A DNA stretch of 64,000 nucleotides from Micromonospora sp. MW-13 (GCF_003434305.1 NZ_QKKX01000035.1:186001-250000), one strand, 5' to 3'; counted from the first letter of the stretch, positions 16,265-24,940 are shown. A program made the numbers and translations. Notes: generated by a model from the letters alone, not told the origin.

Positions 16265-17956
16265 ATGCGTGGTGACCTGGTCAGGAAACTGATCGCCCGG
16301 GCGGCGACCACCGGCCTGGCGGTGCTGGCGTTCCTCGTCCTCGCGCTGACCGGGGCGACCGGTTGGGGGCTGGCGCTCGCGGTGGCGGCGCTGGCCGCCG
16401 CCGGCTGGGAGCGCCGGGTCCGGCCGTCCGCCGACAGCACCGCCGAGTCGGTGCTGCTCGCGGCCGGCATCCTGGTCGGGTACGCCCGCCGGCTCGATGC
16501 CGGCTTCGACCCGGCGCTGGCCGCCACGGCCCTGGTGCTGCTGGGGCTGGTGCTGCTGGTGGGGCCGCTGCGGCAGGCCGGGGACCTGGAGATCCGGGCG
16601 GCCAACCTCCCGGTCCGGGCGTGGACCCCGCTGGTCGCCGGCCGGCTGGGCGACGCCCTGCTGGTGCTGCTCGCCGCGGTGGCGCTGGCCGCCGCGCTGG
16701 TGCTGCCGGCGTTCGTCGCCCTGCTGCTGGCGCTGGCCGTCGGGGCGGGCGCCGGCGCGGTGGCGCTGGACCTGGCCCGCCGGCGGCTCCGGCCGGGCGC
16801 CGGGGGCGGGGCGGTGGCCGGGGCGCTGCGGGCGCACCGGCCGGAGTTCCTGCTGCATTTCTCCGCCCCGCCGGGGTCGGAGTACCAGGTCACCATGTGG
16901 CTGCCGTACCTGGAGCGGATCGGCCGGCCGTTCCTGGTGATGGTGCGGGAGCCGGAGTTCCTCGCCCCGATCGCCGCGGCCACCACGGCCCCGGTGGTGT
17001 ACTGCCCCACCCTGAAGGCGATGGACGAGGCGCTGGTGCCGAGCCTCAAGGTGGCGTTCTACGTCAACCACGGGGCGAAGAACAGTCACTGCATCCGGTT
17101 CACCCAGCTCACCCACGTGCAGATCCACCATGGCGACAGCGACAAGGCGCCCAGCGCCAACCCGGTCTCGGCGATCTTCGACCGGATCTTCGTGGCCGGT
17201 CCGGCCGCGATCGACCGGTACGCCCGCGCCGGGGTGGACATCCCGGCGGAGAAGTTCGTCGTCGTCGGCCGCCCGCAGGTCGAGTCGATCGAGGTACGCC
17301 GGGAGTCGACCCCCGGCCTGGCGAATCCGACGGTCCTCTACACCCCGACCTGGACCGGGCACCACGCCGACGCGAACTACTGCTCCCTGCCGGTGGGCGA
17401 GACGATCGTGCGCGGCCTGCTGGCCCGGGGCGCGACGGTGATCCTGCGCGCCCACCCGTACACCGGGCAGAACCCGGCGTCGGCGCGGCAGCTCGCCCGG
17501 CTCACGGAGCTGCTCGCCGCGGACCGGGCCCGCACCGGGCGGCAGCACGTCTGGGGCGCGGCGGCCAGCCGGGAGATGTCTCTGGTCGACTGCGTGAACC
17601 GCTCCGACGCGCTGGTCTCGGACGTCTCCGGGGTGATCTCGGACTACCTCTACTCCGGCAAGCCGTACGCGGTCACGGACATGGGCGGCGACGGCGACCG
17701 GTTCGTCGAGCGGTTCCCGCTGGCCGGCTCGGGCTACGTGCTGCGCCGCGACGCGGCCAACCTCGACGAGGTGCTGGGCAACCTGCTCGACACCGACCCG
17801 AGGGCATCGGCCCGCTGGGCCACCCGCTCCCGCTACCTGGGCGACTTCCCCGCGCAGCAGTACGCCGAGGCGTTCCTGGCGGCGGCCCGCCGAGAGCTGA
17901 ACCCAGCCTGGACCCCCCCGTCCCCCCGCGCCACCCACCCCACCCCGTCGCGTTGA
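16265..17956 (+). CDS. CDP-glycerol/ribitol phosphotransferase with N-terminal membrane segments
   Basis: A 563-residue protein. Residues 1-170 contain several hydrophobic stretches, unusual for TagF-like enzymes, which normally attach through amphipathic helices. From about 185 onward it is a CDP-glycerol glycerophosphotransferase domain: NHGAKNSHCIRF, HVQIHHGDSDKAPSANP, PTWTGHHAD, ILRAHPYTG and LVSDVSGVISDYLYSGKP, including the paired active-site histidines. It should polymerise or prime alditol phosphate on the polymer, using the product of the gene 43 bases upstream. Its stop codon lies inside the left arm of palindromic repeat copy 1. Confidence 0.85.
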   Translation: MRGDLVRKLIARAATTGLAVLAFLVLALTGATGWGLALAVAALAAAGWERRVRPSADSTAESVLLAAGILVGYARRLDAGFDPALAATALVLLGLVLLVGPLRQAGDLEIRAANLPVRAWTPLVAGRLGDALLVLLAAVALAAALVLPAFVALLLALAVGAGAGAVALDLARRRLRPGAGGGAVAGALRAHRPEFLLHFSAPPGSEYQVTMWLPYLERIGRPFLVMVREPEFLAPIAAATTAPVVYCPTLKAMDEALVPSLKVAFYVNHGAKNSHCIRFTQLTHVQIHHGDSDKAPSANPVSAIFDRIFVAGPAAIDRYARAGVDIPAEKFVVVGRPQVESIEVRRESTPGLANPTVLYTPTWTGHHADANYCSLPVGETIVRGLLARGATVILRAHPYTGQNPASARQLARLTELLAADRARTGRQHVWGAAASREMSLVDCVNRSDALVSDVSGVISDYLYSGKPYAVTDMGGDGDRFVERFPLAGSGYVLRRDAANLDEVLGNLLDTDPRASARWATRSRYLGDFPAQQYAEAFLAAARRELNPAWTPPSPRATHPTPSR

Positions 17957-18017
17957 TCAAGAAGTTTGCGTCAGGATCGCGCCCAGAGCCGACGGAAACC
18001 TCTTGATCAACGCGACG
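17946..18017. repeat. Palindromic repeat element, copy 1
   Basis: Arms 17946-17972 and 17991-18017 form a 27-bp inverted repeat with two mismatches. Core GTTGATCAAGARGTTTGCGTC. It sits between convergent genes, includes the stop of the phosphotransferase, and is close kin to the elements at 35021 and 42541. Probably also a two-way terminator. Confidence 0.85.
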
Positions 18018-18027
18018 ATCCTCCCCG

Positions 18028-18762
18028 TTAGAGGTGGGGGGTCAGGAGGGTCAGGACGGCGGCGGGGTTCTCGACGTGCGCGTGGTGGCCGAGGCCGGGC
18101 AGGGTGACCGTCGGGACGCCCAGCGCCCCGAGCTGGGCGTCGCTGACCATCGGGTCGCGCTCGCCCCTGGCCAGCACGACCGGGACGTCGACGTCGGACA
18201 GCAGGGCGGGCAGGTCCGGTGCGCCGACCCCGAAGGCCGCCGGGTCCATGGCCAGCCGCCACCGGCCGCCCTCCCGGCGCAGCCCGCCGTCCACGACGGG
18301 ATCGTCCGGGGCGACCAGCCCGGCCAGGCCGGACACCCGCAGGTAGCGGCGGGCCGCCTCGTCCCGGGAGGCGAACCAGGCCACGGGGCGGGCCGCCAGC
18401 TCGCGGGCCCGGTCCAGCTCGGCGGCCGACCAGGCGGCCTTGATCCCGAGGCCGACCACCACGTCGACGGGCAGGCCCCGGCCGCGCGCGGCCAGCGCGA
18501 GGCCGACCACGCCGCCCAGCGAGTGTCCCAGGACCACGAGCCGGTCGCCGGGGCGCAGCACCTCGGCGACCCGGTCGGCGAGGCCGGCGAAGGTGTAGGC
18601 CGGCAGTGCCGGCGACCAGCCGTGGCCGGCCAGGTCGGGTGCCAGCCACCGGCCCGGCCAGCGGCTCTCCAGCAGCGGCGCGCAGGGCAGCCACACCTCT
18701 CCCGTGCCGCCCATGCCGTGCAGCAGCAGCGCCACGCGCCGGGTACCCGTGTCGTCGGTCAT
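18028..18762 (-). CDS. Alpha/beta hydrolase
   Basis: A 244-residue alpha/beta-hydrolase. The oxyanion region LLHGMGGTGEVW is at the N-terminus, the nucleophile elbow is GHSLGG, the acid is in LARGERDPMVS and the histidine in LGHHAHVEN. The ATG at 18762 begins the protein at the expected place; the longer open frame upstream is low-complexity. Substrate unknown. It ends beside palindromic repeat copy 1. Confidence 0.85.
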   Translation of the reverse strand: MTDDTGTRRVALLLHGMGGTGEVWLPCAPLLESRWPGRWLAPDLAGHGWSPALPAYTFAGLADRVAEVLRPGDRLVVLGHSLGGVVGLALAARGRGLPVDVVVGLGIKAAWSAAELDRARELAARPVAWFASRDEAARRYLRVSGLAGLVAPDDPVVDGGLRREGGRWRLAMDPAAFGVGAPDLPALLSDVDVPVVLARGERDPMVSDAQLGALGVPTVTLPGLGHHAHVENPAAVLTLLTPHL

Positions 18763-18814
18763 GCGGCGCAGTGTCGCACCGCGCGGCCCGCCGGGCGAGC
18801 GTCCGGACCGGGAG

Positions 18815-18887
18815 ACGACACCGGACGACGATACCGACGGGCGACACCGGACGACACCGGACGATGACACCGACGGGCGACACCGGG
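18815..18887. repeat. Degenerate short tandem repeat
   Basis: CGACACCGGACGA-type units recur with ACCGACGGG between them; the second copy carries a 10-base internal duplication. Lies upstream of the hydrolase start, with no coding signal. Confidence 0.6.
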
Positions 18888-18942
18888 CGGCGGCGGTACC
18901 GGACCGGGCGGGCGGCAGCGGTGCCGGGCCGGCGCGGGACGG

Positions 18943-18981
18943 CACCGGGCCCCGGCTCACGGGGAGAGCCGGGGCCCGGTG
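18943..18981 (-). terminator. Hairpin terminator of the C39 peptidase
   Basis: Perfect 16-bp stem, arms 18943-18958 and 18966-18981, 7-base loop, 13 bases beyond the peptidase stop. GC-rich, no T-tract. Confidence 0.75.
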
Positions 18982-18993
18982 GGGGGAGGGTGA

Positions 18994-19845
18994 TCAGGCC
19001 GAGTAGCCCCTGGTCGCCGCCCAGTGCGCCAGGGCGACAGTGCTGATCCAGTACGCCGGGACGGCGGGGTCGGCCGAGTCGGCGATCCGCACGGTGCGGC
19101 CGTCGTTGCGGTAGCCGACGACGGCGATGTAGTGGCCGCCGGGGAAGGAGTGCCAGCCGCCGTCGACGTCGGTGGCGTCGCCGGCGATGTTCACCACGAC
19201 ACCGCGCCCAGCGCCGACCGCCTGCACCACGTCGGCCTGGAGCCGGTCGATCTGGGCCGCGGTGGCGGCGCCACCCGGGATCATCCGGGTCCGGTACGGG
19301 TCGCCCTTGACCATCTCGTTGAGCACCCGGGTGGTGTCCGCGGCCGAGTTGGTGCCCATCTCGGTGGTGCCGAGGCGGCTGGCCAGCCCGTCCTGGTTAC
19401 TCGCGACGCCGGTGGCGGAGAGCGCGTTGCGCACCGCCGCGGGGCCGCAGTAGTAGTAGGTGGTCTGCGCCTGGTAGTCGTAGTCGAGGAGCTTCGACGA
19501 CGGCGGCTTCGGGGCGGCCGGCTTCGCCGTGGTCTGCTTCGGGGCCGCGTTGGTGGTCAGGTCGGGGTTCGGCGCGGCCGAGGCGGCGCTCGGCGACGGC
19601 GAGGCGCTGGGCGACCCGGTCGCGCCGACCCGGGCCTGGGCGCGGCTGGCCGCGCCGTCGAGGCGGGGTGCGATCTCGGCCACGGCGGCGTTGGTGGTCT
19701 GCCGCGGGGCGGGGGTGTCGTCGGCACCGGCCAGCAGCACGCCGGTGCCGGAGGCCAGCAGGAGCGCCGCGGCCGAGCCGGCGACGACCTGGTACGGACG
19801 CTCGGTGGCGAGACGTCGCAACTGCCGCTTGAGGTGGTCGTTCAC
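18994..19845 (-). CDS. Secreted or membrane-anchored C39-type cysteine peptidase
   Basis: A 283-residue protein. A short basic N-terminus is followed by a hydrophobic segment at 19-40, then about 75 residues rich in Ala, Pro, Ser and Thr, then a C39-like peptidase domain with Cys133 in YYYCGPAAVRNAL and His238 in GGHYIAVVGY. Such proteins cleave peptides outside the cell or at the wall. The GTG at 19845 has GGAGG close upstream; an in-frame ATG at 19881 would place that site inside the gene. Its 5' leader carries a c-di-AMP riboswitch, which ties it to cell-wall homeostasis. Confidence 0.85.
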   Translation of the reverse strand: MNDHLKRQLRRLATERPYQVVAGSAAALLLASGTGVLLAGADDTPAPRQTTNAAVAEIAPRLDGAASRAQARVGATGSPSASPSPSAASAAPNPDLTTNAAPKQTTAKPAAPKPPSSKLLDYDYQAQTTYYYCGPAAVRNALSATGVASNQDGLASRLGTTEMGTNSAADTTRVLNEMVKGDPYRTRMIPGGAATAAQIDRLQADVVQAVGAGRGVVVNIAGDATDVDGGWHSFPGGHYIAVVGYRNDGRTVRIADSADPAVPAYWISTVALAHWAATRGYSA

Positions 19846-19949
19846 GTGTTCCTCCACGGGGATGGGGGAGAGCGGGGGCACCCGGGCATGCGTCGTCGCA
19901 CGGCGGTGCGGGCGAGACGCCCGCGGCCGGTGGGGACCGCTCTGGGAAG

Positions 19950-19969
19950 ACGCCCGGTCAGCCGGGCGT
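19950..19969 (-). terminator. Leader hairpin, possible expression platform
   Basis: Perfect ACGCCCGG stem around a 4-base loop, followed on the transcribed strand by TCTTCCC. It lies between the riboswitch and the peptidase start and might act as a conditional terminator. Confidence 0.4.
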
Positions 19970-20019
19970 ACGGGTGGGTGCGCCGGTCAGCTCGTCAGCC
20001 CGGGGGCTACGGACGCGGG

Positions 20020-20037
20020 CACCACGGAACCGTGGTG
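20020..20037 (-). other. Second leader hairpin
   Basis: CACCACGG and its exact complement separated by two bases; with so small a gap the loop would use the inner pairs. Located about 50 bases after the riboswitch. Confidence 0.4.
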
Positions 20038-20087
20038 GAGGAACAACCGAGGGGTGGGGGCATGCTGCACGAGGATGGCACTCCTTC

Positions 20088-20227
20088 CGACACCGCCTAC
20101 CGGGTTAGCTGACGGATTCGGGCGGGAAGATCGCCCTACCACGGGCCGTGGCCCGCGGATTCACCCCACACGTGCACTGGGTCCCCGGTTCGTGATGGTC
20201 ACGATTGAGCGGGTCGGCGCGGCGTCG
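20088..20227 (-). promoter_or_regulatory. c-di-AMP riboswitch (ydaO/yuaA class)
   Basis: Read on the minus strand, the element opens with CGACGCCG (20227-20220) and closes with CGGTGTCG (20095-20088), which pair as stem P1. Between them are the class's conserved blocks: ACGAACCGGGGACCCA, then GGGGTGAATC (20167-20158), a CCACGG...CCGTGG stem, GTAGGG, and CCGAATCCGTCAGCTAACC (20121-20103). In actinobacteria this riboswitch precedes genes for wall-remodelling hydrolases and usually switches expression off when c-di-AMP is high. Recognised by eye, not by a covariance search. Confidence 0.88.
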
Positions 20228-20262
20228 CCTTGTTGCGAACGGGTACCGCACCGGACGGGCCG

Positions 20263-20291
20263 ACATTACTGGCCGGCCTGAGCCCTGCCAA
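20263..20291 (-). promoter_or_regulatory. Promoter of the riboswitch-peptidase transcript
   Basis: TTGGCA (20291-20286) and TAATGT (20268-20263) on the minus strand with a 17-base spacer, a good housekeeping-sigma match for this genome. The predicted transcript begins about 30 bases before P1 of the riboswitch. Confidence 0.75.
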
Positions 20292-20534
20292 CCCCATCCC
20301 ACCTGCGTAAACCTTCCCCGAACAACTTTCTTGCAGCACATTCGGAACTGATGCGACTCAATGGGATTGCCGGCTGTCCCGGTGCCGGAGGTCGACAACC
20401 GGACGATCGGTCGTGATCGTCGGTGAGTTGTGTCGGCCGATCGGACGCAATGGGTCGACTGCCCGTTTGTGCGGCGACGTGACCGGCGTCACGAGGAAAT
20501 TCGGGGCGGCTCTCGCTACCGGGCTGGACCGGGT

Positions 20535-21296
20535 TCAGCCGACCCGGGCCGGGCGCCAGCGGGCGGCCGGGACGGTGCGGCGGGCCGCCGCCGTCGCGGG
20601 CCGGGGGGCGGGCACCCGGACGGGGTTGGCCCGCTCCGCGGCGGCGTACGCCTCGGCGGCCAGTGCCCGGGCGGCCTCGGCGGCCAGCTCGGCGTCGCGC
20701 CAGGCGGCCCGTTCCCGGGCCACCGCCGCCCGGTGGCCGGCCTGCTTCCCGTCCCGCACCGCCCGGGCCAGCACGACCTCCTGCTGCACCGGGTGCAGGC
20801 GGGGGTCCCAGCCGCCCCGGTGCGCGAAGACGTCGCAGAGCTGCCGGATGGACAGCTCGCCGCGCAGGTGGGCGACCGTGGCGGCGTGGTGCAGCCAGCG
20901 CTCCCGGGCGGCGTACTCGGCGGGGGTGCGGGGGGTGCGCGGCGCAGGCAGGGCCCACCCGCCGGAGAACCGCCGCGCGGCGGCCTCCGCCTCGTCGTAC
21001 GCCTGCCAGGCCCGGTCCAGGGCGCCCTGGGCGACCAGCCACGCGTCGCGCCGCCGGCGGGCGGTCTGGGCCGCCCCGGCGGCGGCCACCGCCACCTCCT
21101 CGGCGTACCGGCGTAGGTCGGCGGCCTCCTCGACGACCGGGTCGGCGGCGGGCGGGGCGGGGTCGACCGCCGGCCGGTCCCGCTGCGGGCGGGCGACCAG
21201 GAAGGTGAGCACGCCGAGGGCCACCACGAGCAGCACCGACCAGATGGCGACGGCCAGCGGCACCTCGACGAGGAACTGATAGAGAACGATGTCCAT
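20535..21296 (-). CDS. Membrane-anchored Ala/Arg-rich protein of unknown function
   Basis: A 253-residue protein I do not recognise. One transmembrane segment lies at about 8-32 (VEVPLAVAIWSVLLVVALGV, then LTFLVA). The rest is rich in Ala, Arg and Glu and predicted mostly helical, probably coiled coil at 60-110 and 180-235. ATG 21296 is preceded by GTGAGGTGCC; the open frame upstream is read-through. It is upstream of the peptidase on the same strand but separated by that gene's own promoter. Confidence 0.7.
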   Translation of the reverse strand: MDIVLYQFLVEVPLAVAIWSVLLVVALGVLTFLVARPQRDRPAVDPAPPAADPVVEEAADLRRYAEEVAVAAAGAAQTARRRRDAWLVAQGALDRAWQAYDEAEAAARRFSGGWALPAPRTPRTPAEYAARERWLHHAATVAHLRGELSIRQLCDVFAHRGGWDPRLHPVQQEVVLARAVRDGKQAGHRAAVARERAAWRDAELAAEAARALAAEAYAAAERANPVRVPAPRPATAAARRTVPAARWRPARVG

Positions 21297-21434
21297 GGTC
21301 GGCACCTCACGGGGGTGGATGCGGGAAGCGGGCTCCGCGCGCCGCCGGGCGGGGCGCGGGCGCGCCACCGGGGCCGGACGGACGGGTGCGGTGGTGAGGT
21401 TCGCGGGACGGCGGTGTCGCGGGCGCGGGCGGGG

Positions 21435-21806
21435 TCAGCCGCGCGGCGGCGCGCGCGAACCGGCGGCCGCCGGGGCGGGGCCGAGGGGCATCCGGCGCGC
21501 CGGGGCCGGGTGGACCACGGACCACCCCGCCGGGCCGGCCGGGACCGCGTCGGTGTGCGCGGGGGCGGCCGGAGTGTCGACTGCGGCCCGGCCGGGGTCG
21601 GGTGCCCCGAGGACGGGCGGGCTGCCGGCCGGGGACCAGGCCGCCGCGGGCACGCCAGCGGCGGCGGCCCCGGCGGGCGACACGGCGTCGAACGACAGCG
21701 ACCCGGCGCCCAGCGAGAAGGCGACCGCGACGGCCAGGCTGGTCAGCATCCGGGCGGTCCAGCGCGCGACCCACCACAGGGGACAGGTCGGCGCGACGGA
21801 GAGCAC
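21435..21806 (-). CDS. Possible small secreted Ala/Pro-rich protein
   Basis: A 123-residue frame with GTG start, a basic-hydrophobic N-terminus resembling a signal peptide (ARMLTSLAVAVAFSLGAG at about 18-35) and an Ala/Pro-rich tail. TAGCGT ends six bases before the GTG, as in a leaderless transcript. No domain recognised and no ribosome site, so it may be a chance frame. Confidence 0.45.
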   Translation of the reverse strand: MLSVAPTCPLWWVARWTARMLTSLAVAVAFSLGAGSLSFDAVSPAGAAAAGVPAAAWSPAGSPPVLGAPDPGRAAVDTPAAPAHTDAVPAGPAGWSVVHPAPARRMPLGPAPAAAGSRAPPRG

Positions 21807-22007
21807 CCGTTCACGCTACCGAAGCCGGCCGCACGACGCACCGCTGCCGGGGCGTGTCGCGACGCCCCGATCGTCCGATTCTTCCCCGGCCCGCCGGCCG
21901 CCCGCCGCCGGCACGCGGGCCGCGCCCCGGCCGAACGGCGGGGCGGCGCGGGAACGGGCCGGTCAGCGCGGCTCGGCGCGGGGACGGGCCGTCGGGGGCC
22001 GGGCCGG

Positions 22008-23222
22008 TCAGCGCGGCTCGGGGATGGTGACGTACTCGCGGGAACGCTCGGGCGTGGGGGCGGCCGTCATCACCGGCCCGGGCGGATCGCCGGGGGTCGT
22101 CCCGCCGTCGGGGGCCGGCGGTCGGGGTCGGCGGGGCGGCCCGAGCCAGCGGGTCAGCGGCATCTCGACCCACCGGTGCAGCAGCCCGGCCAGTCCCAGG
22201 TTCACCAGCAGGAAGCCGACCGCCGCCAGCGGCCCCCACCAGCCGGGCAGCCCCGCGCCGAGTCGGTCGGCCAGCCGCAGCACGGTGACCATGACGAACA
22301 CGTGCACCAGGTAGAAGGCGAACGAGACCTCGCCGAGCCAGACCATCGGCCGGGACCGCCACGGCGTCCGCGCGCCCCGCACGTCCGCGTCGGCGGCGGC
22401 GGCGATGACCAGCAGGTACGCCGCCGCGAGCAGCGCCGCCCACAGCTCGGCGCGGATCCACTGCGCGGCGACGACCCAGGTGGCCACGAAGATCAGGCTG
22501 GCCCCGGTGAGGCCGGGGCCCCGCCAGCGCCCCCGGCGCAGCAGCTCGGCCGCGGCGACGCCCATCCAGAACTCCAGGGACCGCACGACGGGGAAGATCT
22601 GGGTGAACCACCAGGTGCTCTCCTGCGGCACCAGGCGCTGGCCGGGCCAGAGCGCCACGATCAGCAGGGGCACCGCGACCACCACCGCCCACAGTGCCCC
22701 GGGCCGCGCCCGGCGTACCAGCGGCAGCGCGAACGGCAGGCAGAAGTAGAAGAACAGCTCGCAGGAGAGCGACCAGCTCACCGAGTTGACGCTGTAGAAG
22801 TAGCCGGGGGTCGGGTCCCAGGCCTGGAGCAGCAGGAGGTTCTCCACCGCGGCACGGACGTTGACCGGGTCGGCGAACACCCAGCCGCCGGTCAGCAGCA
22901 CCACCGCCCACATCAGCACGTGGTTGGGGTAGATCTTGGCGAGCCGGCGGCGCCAGAAGTCGCGCCGGCGTTCCCCGTCGCGGGCCGACCAGACCAGCAC
23001 GAAGCCACTGAGGATGAAGAAGAACTCCACCCCGGACAGGCCCAGGGTGAACAGCCAGTCGACGACCGCCTGGTAGTCGGGCTCGCCGACGATCCGCATG
23101 GTGCCGACGTGGTACCCGAAGACCAGCAGGGCGGCGACCCACCGCAGCCCGGTCAGCGACGGCAGCCGGCTCGCGGGCCGGGCCGGCGGCTCGGGGCGTA
23201 CGACGGTCGGTGCGCTGGTCAT
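22008..23222 (-). CDS. Acyltransferase 3 family membrane protein (OafA/YrhL-like)
   Basis: A 404-residue polytopic protein of the acyltransferase-3 family. LPSLTGLRWVAALLVFGYHV near residues 20-40 carries the conserved Arg and the catalytic-type His of the family; FFFILSGFVLVWSAR and SVSWSLSCELFFYFCLPF follow, with about ten membrane segments. Such enzymes O-acetylate or otherwise acylate surface sugars. The ATG at 23222 starts just before the conserved domain. Divergent from the pyruvyl transferase, it probably decorates the glycan made here. Confidence 0.87.
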   Translation of the reverse strand: MTSAPTVVRPEPPARPASRLPSLTGLRWVAALLVFGYHVGTMRIVGEPDYQAVVDWLFTLGLSGVEFFFILSGFVLVWSARDGERRRDFWRRRLAKIYPNHVLMWAVVLLTGGWVFADPVNVRAAVENLLLLQAWDPTPGYFYSVNSVSWSLSCELFFYFCLPFALPLVRRARPGALWAVVVAVPLLIVALWPGQRLVPQESTWWFTQIFPVVRSLEFWMGVAAAELLRRGRWRGPGLTGASLIFVATWVVAAQWIRAELWAALLAAAYLLVIAAAADADVRGARTPWRSRPMVWLGEVSFAFYLVHVFVMVTVLRLADRLGAGLPGWWGPLAAVGFLLVNLGLAGLLHRWVEMPLTRWLGPPRRPRPPAPDGGTTPGDPPGPVMTAAPTPERSREYVTIPEPR

Positions 23223-23533
23223 GCCGGCGGCCCGTCCGTCCGCAGGGTCACCAGCACCGTGCCTCCTCGCCTCGTGTCGCGCCGGGGCGGCCGGCGCCGC
23301 CGCGGCGCGGCGGGCCGGTGGGTGCCGCCCGCCGGGCACCCTACCCGCTGTGCCCGCCCGGCCCCCGCGGCGGCGGCGGCCCGGTGACGCGAATGCCGAG
23401 CGCGGATGTCCGATGGCCTAATATCGCGGTCTCGGAACCAACATGCGTGCCTCCCGACCATGTCGGGCCAGGCCGGGTCGGCGCCCGCCGGCGCACCCCC
23501 GACGGGGCGGACACCACGAGAAGGACGGTACCG
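23223..23533. other. 311-base divergent gap
   Basis: TAATAT at 23419-23424 is a strong AT-rich -10-like box for the plus-strand pyruvyl transferase, 110 bases upstream of its start; I see no matching -35. The remainder is GC-rich without coding signal. Confidence 0.5.
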
Positions 23534-24859
23534 ATGCACCAGCGGATCCTGCTCCGGGCCAAGAAGGGCCCGTTCGACGTCTACTCGCCGGAGGAGACGT
23601 TCGACCGCAACTGGATCGGCGACAACACCGGCAACCTGGTGTTCAGCCACTCGGCGCACAAGATCCTGCAGACCTCGACGGCGCGGATCACCTCGTCGGA
23701 GTTCCGGGCCAACCCGCGCGACGCGGACGAGATCAACGAGCGCTACGACGTCTTCGTGGTGCCGCTGGCGAACGCGTTCCGGCGCAGCTACGCCCACCGG
23801 CTGGTCACCATGACCCGGCTCATCGAACGGCTGAAGATCCCGGTGGTGGTGCTGGGCGTCGGCGCGCAGACCGACGTCAAGGGCGACCGGGAGTACCTGC
23901 GGCCGATCGACGACGCGGTGAAGGCGTTCGTGAAGGCGGTGCTCGACCGGTCGCACAGCATCGGCGTGCGCGGCGAGATCACCGAGGGGTACCTGCGCAG
24001 CCTCGGCTTCTCCGCGGTCGACGTGATCGGCTGCCCGTCGATGTTCCTGCACGGCGACAGCCTGCGGGTGGAGAAGCGCAAGGCGACGCTCACCGTCGAG
24101 GACCGGGTGGCGCTGACCGTGTCCCCGTACGTCAAGTCGATGGCGAAGGTGATCACCTCGCACCACCAGCGCTACCCGAACCTGCGCTACCTCCCGCAGG
24201 ACCTGAAGACCCTCGGCACCCTGCTCTACGGCGACCTGCCGGAGGAGCGGGGCAAGAAGGCCGCCATCCCGATCCACACCTCGCACCCGCTCTTCGTCGA
24301 GGACAAGGTGCGGATGTTCGTCGACCCGTGGACCTGGATGGACTACCTGTCCGGGTTCGACTTCAACTTCGGCACCCGCATCCACGGCACCATCACGGCG
24401 CTGATCGCCGGCACCCCGGGCTACCTGTTCGCGCACGACTCGCGGACGCTGGAGCTGGCCCGGTACTTCGACATCCCGCACCGGATCATGAAGGACGTGT
24501 CGGCCGACGTGGACGCCGTGGCGCTCTACGACGAGGCGGACTACACCGCGCTGAACAACGGGCACAAGGCCCGGTTCGAGACGATGATGTCGTTCCTGGC
24601 CCGGCACGACCTCGGCCACTGCTTCGCCGACGGCGACAGCGCGGCGCGCTTCGACCGGCAGGTCGCCGAGACGAGCTATCCCCCGGCGGTCCGCCCCCAG
24701 ACGGCCACCGACCCGGACGAGCTGATCACCCGGATCCAGTGGCTGCGCGACCGGAACCAGGAGCTCAGGGAGAACGTCGAGGAGCTGAACGCCCAGCGGT
24801 TGCGAACCCGGGTACGGGCGGCGGTGGGCGGCCGGATGCGCAAGATTCTCAACCGTTAA
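23534..24859 (+). CDS. Polysaccharide pyruvyl transferase family protein
   Basis: A 441-residue protein of the polysaccharide pyruvyl transferase (CsaB/WcaK) family. Members move pyruvate from phosphoenolpyruvate to a sugar as a ketal. Signature parts are DNTGNLVF near the N-terminus, VVLGVGAQTD, IGVRGEITEGYLRSLG, DVIGCPSMF and the very typical FGTRIHGTITALIAGTPG near 300. The last 50 residues form a charged coiled coil ending in a basic tail. ATG 23534 has AAGGA eight bases upstream; the longer open frame before it is non-coding. Some members are glycosyltransferase-like, so pyruvylation is likely but not certain. Confidence 0.85.
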   Translation: MHQRILLRAKKGPFDVYSPEETFDRNWIGDNTGNLVFSHSAHKILQTSTARITSSEFRANPRDADEINERYDVFVVPLANAFRRSYAHRLVTMTRLIERLKIPVVVLGVGAQTDVKGDREYLRPIDDAVKAFVKAVLDRSHSIGVRGEITEGYLRSLGFSAVDVIGCPSMFLHGDSLRVEKRKATLTVEDRVALTVSPYVKSMAKVITSHHQRYPNLRYLPQDLKTLGTLLYGDLPEERGKKAAIPIHTSHPLFVEDKVRMFVDPWTWMDYLSGFDFNFGTRIHGTITALIAGTPGYLFAHDSRTLELARYFDIPHRIMKDVSADVDAVALYDEADYTALNNGHKARFETMMSFLARHDLGHCFADGDSAARFDRQVAETSYPPAVRPQTATDPDELITRIQWLRDRNQELRENVEELNAQRLRTRVRAAVGGRMRKILNR

Positions 24860-24940
24860 CCCTGCGTCAGGGGGCTGTTCAGCGACCCCACGCCCGCCGG
24901 ATACGTCAGGTTCCGGGGCCGGCCATCCGGGCGGTCGATC

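Larger units (their letters stand above)
19846..20534. other. Gene-free leader and promoter region
   Basis: These 689 bases hold, in minus-strand order, a promoter (20291-20263), a c-di-AMP riboswitch (20227-20088) and two hairpins (20037-20020 and 19969-19950) before the peptidase start. From 20292 to 20534 I see no feature apart from scattered GATCGTC-type short repeats. Confidence 0.7.

Noticed and set aside
17946..18017. TTGATCAAG palindrome as a replication or DnaA-binding site
   Set aside because: The three copies are each at convergent gene ends and lack DnaA-box sequence; terminator or REP-like element fits better.
18763..18993. Coding sequence in the gap before the C39 peptidase terminator
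   Set aside because: Frames consist of repeated Asp/Thr/Arg runs from the short tandem repeat.
21289..22314. A 341-codon plus-strand frame
   Set aside because: Low-complexity Arg/Gly/Ala text antisense to the acyltransferase and small secreted protein; no motif.
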